A stretch of 64,000 bases of DNA from JBBWZH01 sp035544115 (GTDB lineage: Bacteria; Actinomycetota; Actinomycetes; Mycobacteriales; CADCTP01), in NCBI GenBank assembly GCA_963714145.1, contig OY970235.1, forward strand, positions 2,108,001 through 2,172,000, given 5' to 3'. The notes beneath the pieces were generated by a model that was not told the origin of the DNA, did not search any database, and saw only the letters and a list, made by a program, of their open reading frames with translations. This document shows, one piece after another, positions 16,309 to 25,216 of the stretch. The position numbers and the translations under genes are program-made. Numbering within the stretch: the stretch's first letter is position 1; every line of letters begins with the position of its first letter.

Positions 16309-17802
16309 CTACAGGGAGTCGAGGTAGTCGGGGACCGCGGTGGGGTCGGTCGCATCGGTGGTCAGTGCGATGTGGCCGTCCGGGCGGACCAGGGTCAGGG
16401 TGTCGTGGCCGTAGGCAGCTGCCGCGTGCCCGCCGCGGTCGACGAGGCCGGCCGGACCGATGAGGTACGGCTTGACGATGCCGGTGTGGGCCGGCGGCGC
16501 CGCGGGCTCCTGGCCCAGGCTGAGCAGGGTGAAGTGGGGGCCGCGGAAGAGATCGAAGAGCCGCGTCGGTGCGCCGGTGGCCGCGTCGCGCAGCGGCGCG
16601 TCCGGTGCCCGGTCGCCGGGCCGCGGCCCGGTGCCGCGCCGGGTGCCGGGTCGGGAGAGGCGGCTCCACGGGTACCGGATGGTGAGCTGGGTGAGCTCGG
16701 GCACGGCCATGGCGTCCAGGCCGCCGCCGGTGTGCTTGATCGCGTCGAGGACGGCGTCGAGTGCTTCGGTGGTGATGTTGAGGGTCCGGCTCGCGATCGG
16801 CAGCCGTTCCTCCTCGTACGTGTCGAGCAGGGCGGAGCTGGCCTCGCCGGCCAGGACGAGGCCGAGCTTCCAGCCGAGGTTGTAGGCGTCCTGGATGCCG
16901 GTGTTCATGCCGAGGCCACCCGCGATGGGATGCACGTGCGCGGCGTCGCCGGCGAGGAACGCCCGGCCGACCCGGAGCTGGTCGACCATCCGGACGTTGA
17001 CCCGGTAGCTCGAGCGCCAGGCCAGACTGTGCAGTCGCACTCCGGGGACGCCGGCGATGCGGTCGAAGGTCTGCTGGAACCGCTCCAGCGTCGGTTCCAG
17101 CGGCGAACCGTCCCCGTCCACCTCGTGCGATGCCTGTACCTGGAAGGCGTTGGTGCCGGGCAGCGGGCACAGCATGATCGCGCCGCCGCCGGCGAACCAT
17201 TGGTGCCAGGCGCCGCGGTCGAGCCCGTCGACCTCGACGTCGCCGACGGCCATGGCCTGGATATCGGGCGTGTGGCCGTGCAGACCGAGGTCGAGCGCTG
17301 TGCGGACCGTGCTGCGGCCGCCGTCGCAGCCGACCAGGTACCGCGCCTGGATCTGCCCGTCGCCGGCGGTGGCGGTCACCCCGTCGGCATGTTCGGTGAA
17401 GCCGTGCAGCTCGGCGCCCAGCTCGACGGCGACGCCGAAGTCGGCCAGCCGGGCGCGCAGGATCTGTTCCACCCGCCACTGCGGGATCAGCAGGCCGGTG
17501 GGATAGGGGACATCCGGCGTGGCGGCCCGATCGGCCTCGGGATCGGCCTCGGCGATGACCTCGGCACCGCGGTACTTGCGATGTGGCAGGTGCGTGCTGC
17601 CGGCCGCCAGGACCGCGTCGATGACCCCGAGGTCGTCGAGCACCTCCAGGCTGCGCTGGCTCAGCCCCTTGCCGCGGGAACCGGCTGGGAACTCGGGCAG
17701 CCGATCGATGATGCGCACGGCGACACCGCGCCGGGCCAGATCACCCGCAAGCGTCAGGCCGGTCGGGCCGGCACCCACCACGAGGACGTCTGTCGCGCTC
17801 AT
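16309..17802 (-). CDS. FAD-dependent aromatic monooxygenase (PheA/TfdB-type)
   Basis: The 497-residue group A flavoprotein hydroxylase has an N-terminal dinucleotide-binding GAGPTG motif (residues 10-15), the DG motif LVGCDGGRSTVR and the FAD-ribityl motif FLAGDAAHVHPIAGGLGMNTGIQDAYNL. The C-terminal thioredoxin-like domain is typical of phenol and polyketide hydroxylases. It uses NAD(P)H and O2 to hydroxylate an aromatic substrate, here unknown. The divergent TetR gene 61 bp away very likely controls it, as is common for xenobiotic- or antibiotic-responsive monooxygenases. No clear ribosome site precedes the ATG. Confidence 0.9.
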   Translation of the reverse strand: MSATDVLVVGAGPTGLTLAGDLARRGVAVRIIDRLPEFPAGSRGKGLSQRSLEVLDDLGVIDAVLAAGSTHLPHRKYRGAEVIAEADPEADRAATPDVPYPTGLLIPQWRVEQILRARLADFGVAVELGAELHGFTEHADGVTATAGDGQIQARYLVGCDGGRSTVRTALDLGLHGHTPDIQAMAVGDVEVDGLDRGAWHQWFAGGGAIMLCPLPGTNAFQVQASHEVDGDGSPLEPTLERFQQTFDRIAGVPGVRLHSLAWRSSYRVNVRMVDQLRVGRAFLAGDAAHVHPIAGGLGMNTGIQDAYNLGWKLGLVLAGEASSALLDTYEEERLPIASRTLNITTEALDAVLDAIKHTGGGLDAMAVPELTQLTIRYPWSRLSRPGTRRGTGPRPGDRAPDAPLRDAATGAPTRLFDLFRGPHFTLLSLGQEPAAPPAHTGIVKPYLIGPAGLVDRGGHAAAAYGHDTLTLVRPDGHIALTTDATDPTAVPDYLDSL

Positions 17803-17863
17803 GCGCCCATAAAAACGTTACCGAGTTAAAAACACAACCCAGTTGCGATGTTAGGTTTGCCGG
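17803..17863. promoter_or_regulatory. Divergent promoter/operator of monooxygenase and TetR genes
   Basis: These 61 bp are clearly AT-richer than the surroundings. They contain two similar tracts (TTACCGAGTT and CAACCCAGTT) about one helical turn and a half apart. As TetR regulators usually bind between themselves and a divergent target, this is the likely operator. The start of the TetR mRNA must lie close to its GTG. Confidence 0.5.
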
Positions 17864-18493
17864 GTGACGGAGCCGGCCGGTCTGCGGGCCCGCAAGAAGG
17901 CACGCACCCGCGACGCCATCGCCGACGCGGCGATCTCGCTGTTCCTCGCGCACGGCTTCGACGCCGTCTCGGTCGCCGATATCGCCGCCGTCGCCGAGGT
18001 CTCCAAGCCGACCCTGTTCCGCTACTTCGCGGCCAAGGAGGATCTGGTCCTGCACGGCTTCGCCGACCACCTCGGTGAGGCGGCCCGGGTGGTGCGTGAC
18101 CGCCAGCCCGGTGTCCCGCCGCTGGCCGCGCTGCACCGGCACTTCCGGGCCGGCCTCGACCGTCGCGACCCCATCACCGGCCTCAACGACCATCCGGGGG
18201 TGCTGGCGTTTCACCGGCTGGTCTTCACCACCCCCAGCCTGGCCGGCCGGCTGACCCGCTACATGCTCGACGACGAGGAGGCGCTGGCCGGCAGTCTCGG
18301 CGTCGGCGTCCAGGCCCGGCTGCAGGCAGCGCACGTGCTCGCGGCGCAACGGGTGCTCGCCCGTACCAACTGGCAGAAGATCGCCGACGGCCGGACCGCC
18401 GACGACGTCTATCCCGAAGCTGTCATCGACGCCGACCGCGCATTCGCCCAACTGCCGGCAGCGACCCCCAGCGGCACCGGCGCCGGCCGGTAG
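17864..18493 (+). CDS. TetR-family transcriptional regulator
   Basis: The 209-residue protein has an N-terminal TetR helix-turn-helix (ARTRDAIADAAISLFLAHGFDAVSVADIAAVAEVSKPTLFRYF, residues ~12-54) and a helical ligand-binding C-terminal domain. It is divergently transcribed from the FAD monooxygenase, which it probably represses until a ligand binds. The GTG start is close to the AT-rich control region, with little room for a Shine-Dalgarno sequence, so translation may be leaderless. Confidence 0.9.
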   Translation: MTEPAGLRARKKARTRDAIADAAISLFLAHGFDAVSVADIAAVAEVSKPTLFRYFAAKEDLVLHGFADHLGEAARVVRDRQPGVPPLAALHRHFRAGLDRRDPITGLNDHPGVLAFHRLVFTTPSLAGRLTRYMLDDEEALAGSLGVGVQARLQAAHVLAAQRVLARTNWQKIADGRTADDVYPEAVIDADRAFAQLPAATPSGTGAGR

Positions 18494-18553
18494 CGGTCGG
18501 ACCGGGCCGCCGGTCGGGACGGCACCGGGTCTCGGGTTGCTGTGCGTCGGGTC

Positions 18554-21500
18554 TCAGGCTGGTGGCGTGCGTCGGGTCTCCGGGTGGTTGGCCAGTTCGA
18601 CGACGTCGTCGACGAGGGTGTCGAGGTCGGCGAGCGGGGCGGTGACGCAGGTGGCGGCGAGGATGTCGGCGGCCAGCGCGGACCGCAACCGGGTCAGCGC
18701 GGCCTCCCGGACGGGGTCGGCGGCCGGTAGCGGCAGCCGGTAGCGGCGGCGCAGCGCGTCGGTGGCGGCGAGCAGCCGGGCGGTCGCCGCGGGATGCTCG
18801 GCGGCCAGCAGGCCGGCCAGCGTCTCCAGCGAGATGGCCAGGTCCTCGCGGTCGCCGATATCGCGGCGCAGTTCCAGGGCGGCCGCGACCAGCCGGCGCG
18901 CCCCGGCCGGGTCGCCGTCGCGCCGCGCGGTCTCGCCGAGCTGGTGCAGCGCCATCGCCTGGCCGAAGACATCGCCCAGGGTGCGGCTGAGGGCCATCGC
19001 CTCGGTCAGCCGGGTCCGCGCGCCGGCGGTGTCGCCCCGGATCAGCAGGATCTCGCCGAGGCAGAGCAGCCCGAGCATGACGCCGCGGGTGTTGCCGTAC
19101 CGCTGGTCCAGCTCCAGGCACCGGGTGGCGTGCCGGCTCGCCGCGTCGATGTCCCCGTTGCGCATCGCCACCTTCGCGAGGTTGCCGTGTGCGATCGCCA
19201 TCCCGAGCGGAGCGTCCAGCCCGCTCCAGATCGTCAGGCTGTCGGCGAAGTAGCCGCCGGCCGCCGGGTAGTCGCCGGCGGCGAGCGCGGCGATGCCGAG
19301 CGCGTTGCGGGCCTGGGCGGCGGTCGGGTCGTCGCCGGCGCTGCGGGCCAGCAGCCAGCTCTCGCTCGCCAGCGCGGTCGCGGTCTCGTGCTCGTCCTGC
19401 GCGCCGGCGAGCACGGCTGCCGCGTGCAGCACCCGGGCCCGGACCCGGTCCGGCAGCGGGTCGGCCGAGGCGAGCAGCCGGTCCAGCCACTCCCGGCCCT
19501 CACCCAGGTGGCTGCCGGCGCGCCAGAACCGCCACAGGCCCAGCCCGATCCGCGCGGCGGTACCGGCGTCGGCGTTGTCCAGCGCCCAGCCGAACGCGCC
19601 GCGCAGGTTCTGGTACTCCAGCACGACCCGGCCGGCGCAGCGCGCCTGGTCCGGGCCGGTGAGATCCCGCTCGGCCTGCTCGGCGACGGCGGCGTAGTGG
19701 TCCGCGTGCCGGCGCCGCGCCGGCTCGGCCTGCCCGCCGCTGGTCAGCTGGTCCAGCGCGTAGGACCGGATCGTGTGCAGCATGGTGTAGCGGGCGTCGT
19801 CGCCGTCCGGCGGCTCGACCTGCAGCAGGCTGCGGTCGGCGAGCCGGCGCAGCCGCCGCGCCAGCTCCGGGTCGGTGCCGCCGACCCCGGTGACCGCGCG
19901 CGCCGCGCCGACCCGGCACCCACCGGTGAACACGCCGAGTCGCATGAACAGGTCCCGGTCCGCGGGGTCGAGCAGCGCGAAGCTCCAGTCGATCGTCCCG
20001 CGCAGCGTCCGCTGCCGGGCCGGCAGGTCGCGCGGACCGTCGCCGGGCAGGTCCAGCCGGCCGCGGAGCTGCCCGAGGATGTCCGCCGGGGACAGCCCGT
20101 CGGTGTGCGCCGCGGCGAGCTCGATCGCCAGCGGCAGGCCGTCCAGCCGCCGGCACAGCTCGATCACGCTGTCCAGGTTGTCCGGGGTGAGCGTGAAGTC
20201 GTAGGCCGCGGCCCGGGCCCGGGCGTGGAACAGGGCGAGCGCGGGGGAGGTGGCCAGCGCGGCCGCGACGCCGCCCGGCCCGCGCGCCGGCGTGGCCGCG
20301 TCGGGCAGCCGCAGCGGCGGTACGGCGTAGACCTGCTCGCCGTACAGGCCCAGCCGTTCCCGGCTGGACACCAGCACGCTGACCCCGGGCGCCGCCGCGA
20401 GCAGCTCGCTGACCAGCGGGGCCGCCGACCGCACCTGCTCGAAGTTGTCCAGGACCAGCAGCGTCGCCTGCTCCGCCAGCTGCTCGCTGACCGTGTCGAC
20501 CAGCGGCTGTCCGGGCAGTTCGGCCAGATCCAGCGCGTCCGCGAGCGCGGCGACGACCAGCGCCCGGGTGCCCGCTTCGGCCAGCGGTACGAAGACCACC
20601 CCGTCGTCGAACCGCTCGGCGACCGCGGCGCCGACCGCCAGCGACAGCCGGGTCTTGCCGATCCCGCCCGCGCCGACCAGGGTGACCAGGCGGCCGCCGG
20701 CGAGCAGCCCGGCGACCTGCGCGGTCTCCTGCTGGCGGCCGACGAGCTCGGTCAGCGGCACCGGCAGCCGGCGGCGCGGCCGGCTGGAGCGGGCCAGCAC
20801 CTCGGCGGCCACCGTCCAGGCGTTGCTGCCGTGCCGGGCGAGCCCACCGCGGGACCGCAGCCGGTTCAGCTCCCGCTCGACCCGCGCCGGCAGCCCGCCG
20901 CCGCGACCGGCCAACCAGTTGACCAGCGCCGGGCTCGGTTCGCCCGGCAGCGTCGTCCGCAGCCAGATCCGCACCGCGGCCGCCGACCACGCCAGCAGCT
21001 CGACGCTGTCGAGCACGGGCAGGTCCAGCCCGTCCGGCGGGCCGGCGGCAGCGTCGACGGCCGCGTAGATCACCCCCACCGGACCGCCGGCCGCGCCGGC
21101 GATCGCCTGCCGCACGGTGTCCGGCAGCTCCCCGCCGGCCGCCTCGTCCGGCCGGTCGACCAGGACGAGCAGGCCCGACCCCAAGCCGGCAGGGACTGCG
21201 TCGCCCGGTCCCGAGCCGGCAGTGCCCGGGTCGCCCGGGTCCAGGCCGGGAGGGATTGGCGCTGAGGCGTCGAGGACCCTGAAGCCGCGTAGCTGGGCGG
21301 CCCGGGCCGCCATGTCGAGGAACCGGGTGTGACCGGCACCGGGTTCGCCGACCACCCGGAGCGCGCCGAGCGGCTCGGCGGTCAGCCGGGTGAGGAACTC
21401 GTGTACGGCGGCCAGTTGGGTGTCCCGTTCGAGCAGCCGGGACGAGCCGGCCGGGCGCTCACTCTCCGCGTCGTCGGCGACGGCACACGCCCGGCCGCGG

Positions 21501-21979
21501 TGCTTGGCCAGGTAGTTGCGCCGGTCGGCGCAGCCGAGCAGCCCGGTCACGTCGGTCCCGTCCTCGGGGAACACCGCCACCCCGAGGCTGACCGAGACCC
21601 GCAGCGGCGGATCGCCGGCGAACTCGGCGCCCCGGACGCCCTCGACCAGCCGCAGCGCCACCTGGACCGCGTCCGGCCTGGCGGTCTCCGGCAGCAGCAG
21701 CACGAACTCGTCGCCGCCGTACCGGAACAGCGTGTCGTAGCCGCGGACCAGGCCGCCGATCCGGGCCACCAGATCGACCAGCACCTGATCGCCCCGGGCG
21801 TGGCCATACGCGTCGTTCACGCTCTTGAAGTAGTCGACGTCGAACACGAACACCGCGAAGCCGGTGCTCGACCGGGCCGCCCTGGCCAGCTCCTCGGTCA
21901 GCCGGGGGACCAGCAGGCCGCGGGAGTACGCGCCGGTGAGCGGATCGGTCGCCGGGCCGCCGGCGGTGTCGTCCTCCAT
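18554..21979 (-). CDS. GGDEF diguanylate cyclase fused to STAND ATPase and TPR repeats
   Basis: The 1141-residue fusion protein has a GGDEF domain first (~10-165), with intact YGGDEF at 87-92 and an RxxD inhibitory site (RGYD) five residues before it, so it should make c-di-GMP. A degenerate AAA_16-like segment follows (VVGEPGAGHTR, no P-loop Lys). Then comes a full NB-ARC/STAND ATPase (VTLVGAGGIGKTR, LLVLDNFEQV, VLVSSRERLG, GLPLAIELAA), a winged-helix region and C-terminal TPR repeats (~850-1110). No membrane or DNA-binding output domain is visible. The ATG at 21979 has GGAGG 8 nt upstream. Joining c-di-GMP synthesis to a STAND switch is unusual. Confidence 0.85.
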   Translation of the reverse strand: MEDDTAGGPATDPLTGAYSRGLLVPRLTEELARAARSSTGFAVFVFDVDYFKSVNDAYGHARGDQVLVDLVARIGGLVRGYDTLFRYGGDEFVLLLPETARPDAVQVALRLVEGVRGAEFAGDPPLRVSVSLGVAVFPEDGTDVTGLLGCADRRNYLAKHRGRACAVADDAESERPAGSSRLLERDTQLAAVHEFLTRLTAEPLGALRVVGEPGAGHTRFLDMAARAAQLRGFRVLDASAPIPPGLDPGDPGTAGSGPGDAVPAGLGSGLLVLVDRPDEAAGGELPDTVRQAIAGAAGGPVGVIYAAVDAAAGPPDGLDLPVLDSVELLAWSAAAVRIWLRTTLPGEPSPALVNWLAGRGGGLPARVERELNRLRSRGGLARHGSNAWTVAAEVLARSSRPRRRLPVPLTELVGRQQETAQVAGLLAGGRLVTLVGAGGIGKTRLSLAVGAAVAERFDDGVVFVPLAEAGTRALVVAALADALDLAELPGQPLVDTVSEQLAEQATLLVLDNFEQVRSAAPLVSELLAAAPGVSVLVSSRERLGLYGEQVYAVPPLRLPDAATPARGPGGVAAALATSPALALFHARARAAAYDFTLTPDNLDSVIELCRRLDGLPLAIELAAAHTDGLSPADILGQLRGRLDLPGDGPRDLPARQRTLRGTIDWSFALLDPADRDLFMRLGVFTGGCRVGAARAVTGVGGTDPELARRLRRLADRSLLQVEPPDGDDARYTMLHTIRSYALDQLTSGGQAEPARRRHADHYAAVAEQAERDLTGPDQARCAGRVVLEYQNLRGAFGWALDNADAGTAARIGLGLWRFWRAGSHLGEGREWLDRLLASADPLPDRVRARVLHAAAVLAGAQDEHETATALASESWLLARSAGDDPTAAQARNALGIAALAAGDYPAAGGYFADSLTIWSGLDAPLGMAIAHGNLAKVAMRNGDIDAASRHATRCLELDQRYGNTRGVMLGLLCLGEILLIRGDTAGARTRLTEAMALSRTLGDVFGQAMALHQLGETARRDGDPAGARRLVAAALELRRDIGDREDLAISLETLAGLLAAEHPAATARLLAATDALRRRYRLPLPAADPVREAALTRLRSALAADILAATCVTAPLADLDTLVDDVVELANHPETRRTPPA

Positions 21980-22184
21980 CCCGCCCGCCTCCCGTCGGTT
22001 GACCATGGCCCGTCCAATCGACAGATCGGCCCGTTCGGCCCGGGCCTGAGCGGGGTCGGGTCGCGGCCGGCGGCGGGAGGGGAGTGGTTGGGGAGCCGCA
22101 CCGGGGAATGCCCGCGCGGCCGGCCCGGGTCCGGCGACCGTGGGCACCAGGCGCCGCGAGGCCGCCGACCGACGAAAGGGAACC

Positions 22185-23780
22185 ATGACCACAGGCACCA
22201 GAAGCAGGCTCCGCAGCGCCGTGACCGGCGGTCTGGCCGGGCTCATCGGCACGATCGTGCTACTCGGCGTGGCCCAGCCGGCCAGCGCGGCCCCGGCCAG
22301 CGCGGCCCCGGCCAGCCCGGCCCCGGCCAGCCCGGCCCCGGCCGGCGCGGCGCCGCAGCGCGGCGGTGAGCACGGGGCGGCGACCGGGCAGCCTGGTGGC
22401 CGCTGGCGGTTCGACGACTCGGCCACCACGATGGCCGACGTCACCCGGGCGATCGGCGCCGGCCCGCTGCGGTCGGCCGGCCGGACCGGCGACGGCGTGG
22501 GCGTCGCGCTGATCGACACCGGCGTCGCGCCGGTCGCCGGCCTGCCGTCCGGCACCGTCGTCGACGGGCCCGACCTGTCGCTGGACAGCCAGGCCCCGGG
22601 CACCGCCCACCTCGACGGATACGGGCACGGCACCCACCTCGCGGGCATCATCGCCGGCTCCGACCGCGACTTCAGCGGGGTGGCGCCGGGCGCCACGCTG
22701 ACCTCGGTCAAGGTCGGCGCCGCCGACGGCGCGGTCGACGTGGCCACCGTGATCGCCGCGGTCGACTGGGTGGTGGCGCACCGCGACGACGACCCGCGGC
22801 ATCCGATCCGGGTGCTCAACCTGTCCTACGGGACCGACGGCACCCAGGACTACCGGCTCGACCCGCTGACGCACGCGGTCGAGAACGCCTGGCGCGCCGG
22901 CATCGTGGTCGTCGCCGCCGGCGGCAACGGCGGCACCACGGCGCCCCGGCTGACCAACCCCGCCTACGACCCGTACGTGATCGCGGTCGGCGCGGCCGAC
23001 ACCGCCGGCTCCGCGGGCAGCGGGGACGACACGGTCGCCGACTTCAGCAGCCGCGGCGACGCGACCCGGCGGGTCGACCTGATCGCGCCCGGGCGGTCCA
23101 TCGTCTCGCTGCGCGACCCGGGCAGCTACGCCGACCGCAGTGCGCCGACCGCCCGCGTCGGCGACCGCTACTTCCGGGGCAGCGGCACCTCGCAGGCGGC
23201 CGCGGTGGTCAGCGGCGCGGTCGCGCTGCTGCTGCAGGGCCGCCCGCAGCTGTCCCCGGACCAGGTGAAGGCCGCCCTCATCAGCACCGCCCACCGGCTG
23301 CCCCGGGCCGACGCGGCCGGCCAGGGCGCCGGCGAGCTCGACCTGGCCCGGGCCGCCGCCGTCGCCGGCCGGCCAGCCAGCCAGCAGTGGCCCGCCGCAA
23401 CCGGCCGCGGCTCGCTGGAGGCGGCCCGCGGCAGCGTCCACCTCGTCCTCGCCGGCACCGCGCTGACCGGTGAGAACGACCTGTTCGGCCGGTTCGACAG
23501 CGCCGCCTGGGCAGCGGCCAGCTCGGCCGGCACCGCCTGGGTCGGCGGCCGCTGGATGGGCCGGCAGCTGACCGGCGACGGCTGGATCAGCACGCCCGGA
23601 ACGCCGGACCCGTGGTCCAGCCTGACCTGGTCGAGCCTGACCTGGTCCGGGCTGACGTGGTCGGGGCTGACCTGGTCCAGCCTGACGTGGTCCGGGCTGA
23701 CCTGGTCGGGACTCACTTGGTCCGGGTTGACCTGGTCCAGCCTCACCTGGTCCGGGTTGACCTGGTCCAGCCTCACCTGA
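22185..23780 (+). CDS. Secreted subtilisin-like serine protease (S8) with WS[S/G]LT tail
   Basis: The 531-residue exported S8 peptidase has a signal peptide, then an Ala/Pro repeat linker. The catalytic domain carries Asp111 (ALIDTGV), His148 (GYGHGTHLAG) and Ser (GSGTSQAAAVVSG). The oxyanion Asn region appears as AAGGNGG. The last 55 residues are eleven WSSLT/WSGLT pentapeptides running to the stop codon. ATG 22185 follows AAAGGGAAC. The gene is divergent from the GGDEF-STAND gene. The repeat tail may bind the cell wall or mycelial surface; similar Trp-Ser repeats occur on some actinomycete subtilases, but the role is not known to me. Confidence 0.9.
   Translation: MTTGTRSRLRSAVTGGLAGLIGTIVLLGVAQPASAAPASAAPASPAPASPAPAGAAPQRGGEHGAATGQPGGRWRFDDSATTMADVTRAIGAGPLRSAGRTGDGVGVALIDTGVAPVAGLPSGTVVDGPDLSLDSQAPGTAHLDGYGHGTHLAGIIAGSDRDFSGVAPGATLTSVKVGAADGAVDVATVIAAVDWVVAHRDDDPRHPIRVLNLSYGTDGTQDYRLDPLTHAVENAWRAGIVVVAAGGNGGTTAPRLTNPAYDPYVIAVGAADTAGSAGSGDDTVADFSSRGDATRRVDLIAPGRSIVSLRDPGSYADRSAPTARVGDRYFRGSGTSQAAAVVSGAVALLLQGRPQLSPDQVKAALISTAHRLPRADAAGQGAGELDLARAAAVAGRPASQQWPAATGRGSLEAARGSVHLVLAGTALTGENDLFGRFDSAAWAAASSAGTAWVGGRWMGRQLTGDGWISTPGTPDPWSSLTWSSLTWSGLTWSGLTWSSLTWSGLTWSGLTWSGLTWSSLTWSGLTWSSLT
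22281..22355. repeat. 15-bp tandem repeat in the subtilase pro-region
   Basis: Five 15-bp units (GCCAGCGCGGCCCCG and variants) encode ASAAP/ASPAP/AGAAP directly after the signal peptidase site. They form a flexible Ala/Pro linker before the catalytic domain. Confidence 0.8.
23613..23777. repeat. Eleven-copy 15-bp tandem repeat encoding WS[S/G]LT
   Basis: Eleven in-frame 15-bp units (TGGTCCAGCCTGACC with TCGGGGCTG, TCCGGGCTG and similar variants) fill the 3' end of the subtilase gene up to its TGA. Degenerate fragments of the unit continue for about 15 bp after the stop. Synonymous variation between units shows the array is older than a recent slippage event. Confidence 0.9.
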
Positions 23781-23827
23781 GCCAGCCTCACCTAAGCCGA
23801 CCGCAGCGGCTGAGTTGATCGTCGCGG

Positions 23828-25216
23828 TCAGGGGAGGGGGAAGGGGGTGGGCGGTGGTACCGAGCTGAGCAGGCGGCGGGTGGTGTCCAGGCCCCACCCG
23901 TCCAGCTCGGCGAGGCGGTCGGAGCTGGCGCGCAGGCCGCCGTACCGCTCGACGGTCCGGGCCCAGCGCTCCCGCTCGGCCACCGCCGGGCGGGCGAGCA
24001 GGCAGTCCGGGTCGTTCACCCAGAACCGGCCGTGCTGCCAGGCGCGGGCCACCGTGGACATCGTCGCGGCGTGCTGGGACGGGCGGGAGAAGTCGCCGTC
24101 CGCCGGCTCCAGCGCCGGGTCGATGTCCGGCGAGACCCGCATCGCGTCCACCAGGCCGACGCTGGGCAGGATCGGCGCGCCGCTGCCGAGCAGGTACGCC
24201 GCCGGCCCGATCGCGTCCCGGACCAGCGCCAGGCCGTGCCGGTACGCCGCCAGCGCGGGCAGGTCGCCGGCGCGGCGGCCGGCCAGCGCGCCGGCGTAGC
24301 AGAAGTCGATCTTGAAGTAGTCGATGCCGAGGTCGAGCAGCCAGCCGAAGACCTCGCGCAGGTAGCCGGCGGCGCCGGGGTGGGTGGCGTCCAGGGCGTA
24401 CAGGTCCTGGTCCCAGTTGTGGCCGGCGTCGGCGCCCGGCACCAGCCAGTCCGGGTGCTCGGTGGCCAGCGCGCTGCGGGCGCCGACCAGGAACGGCGCC
24501 ACCCAGATCCCGGCCCGCCGGCCGGCCGCCCGGATCCGGCCGACCAGGTCGGGCAGCGAGCGGAACCGGCTGGACTGCGTCAGCCAGTCGCCGATCCCGG
24601 CCTGCCAGCCGTCGTCGATCTGCACCACGTCCACCGGCAGGTCGTGCGCCCCGATCGCGTCCAGGTTCTCCAGCAGGTCGGCCTCGGTCACGGCCGTGTA
24701 GTACTGGTACCAGGAGCACCACACGGTTGGCGCGGGCCGCGGCGCCGGGGCCCTGATACAGCCGTCCGCCCAGCCGGCCAGCGCCGCCTCGACCGGGCCG
24801 TCCACTGTGGACGCGACCACCGCGGCCGGGGCGTCGGTGCCGACCAGTAGCCGATCGCCGGCCAGTTCGGCCCGCAGCGTCGGCACCTCGGCCAGCGGGT
24901 CGCGGGCGGCGAACAGGTGCACCGGCCCGCCGCCGCCCGGTTCGACCGCGAGCAGCCCCTCGGCCTGGAAACCGCGGTCGGGGGCCGGCCGCCCGGGCCG
25001 GTAGCACATCGTCTGCATCGCCGGCTGAACCGGCCGGTGCCCGGCGCCGGTGACCGGGTACGTCGTGGTCGGGCTCCAGCTCTGCCAGCCGTGCGCGTAC
25101 ACCCGGCCGAGCCGCGGGTCGACCGGGACGGCGGCGAGCGGGTGGTACGTGGTCACCCGCCCGGCTCCGCCCCCGCCCCGGTCACCGCCGGCGGCGGGCC
25201 GGTGGTTGGTCGTCAT
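23828..25216 (-). CDS. Alpha-galactosidase (GH36-type), likely cytoplasmic
   Basis: The 462-residue enzyme has the N-terminal signature AHGWQSWSP and a TIM barrel with GH36 motifs: WCSWYQYY, VDVVQIDDGWQ, YFKIDFCYAGAL (nucleophile Asp) and MRVSPDIDP (acid/base). It lacks a signal peptide, so it probably hydrolyses alpha-galactosides after import. The ATG at 25216 overlaps the stop of the second sugar permease (ATGA). It is the last gene of the importer operon, which suggests that the transporter brings in alpha-galactosyl oligosaccharides, for example from pectin side chains. Confidence 0.88.
   Translation of the reverse strand: MTTNHRPAAGGDRGGGGAGRVTTYHPLAAVPVDPRLGRVYAHGWQSWSPTTTYPVTGAGHRPVQPAMQTMCYRPGRPAPDRGFQAEGLLAVEPGGGGPVHLFAARDPLAEVPTLRAELAGDRLLVGTDAPAAVVASTVDGPVEAALAGWADGCIRAPAPRPAPTVWCSWYQYYTAVTEADLLENLDAIGAHDLPVDVVQIDDGWQAGIGDWLTQSSRFRSLPDLVGRIRAAGRRAGIWVAPFLVGARSALATEHPDWLVPGADAGHNWDQDLYALDATHPGAAGYLREVFGWLLDLGIDYFKIDFCYAGALAGRRAGDLPALAAYRHGLALVRDAIGPAAYLLGSGAPILPSVGLVDAMRVSPDIDPALEPADGDFSRPSQHAATMSTVARAWQHGRFWVNDPDCLLARPAVAERERWARTVERYGGLRASSDRLAELDGWGLDTTRRLLSSVPPPTPFPLP

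Noticed and set aside
22260..25007. 915-residue minus-strand frame across subtilase and GH36
   Set aside because: Crosses two well-supported genes on different strands and consists of Arg/Gly/Pro-rich text.
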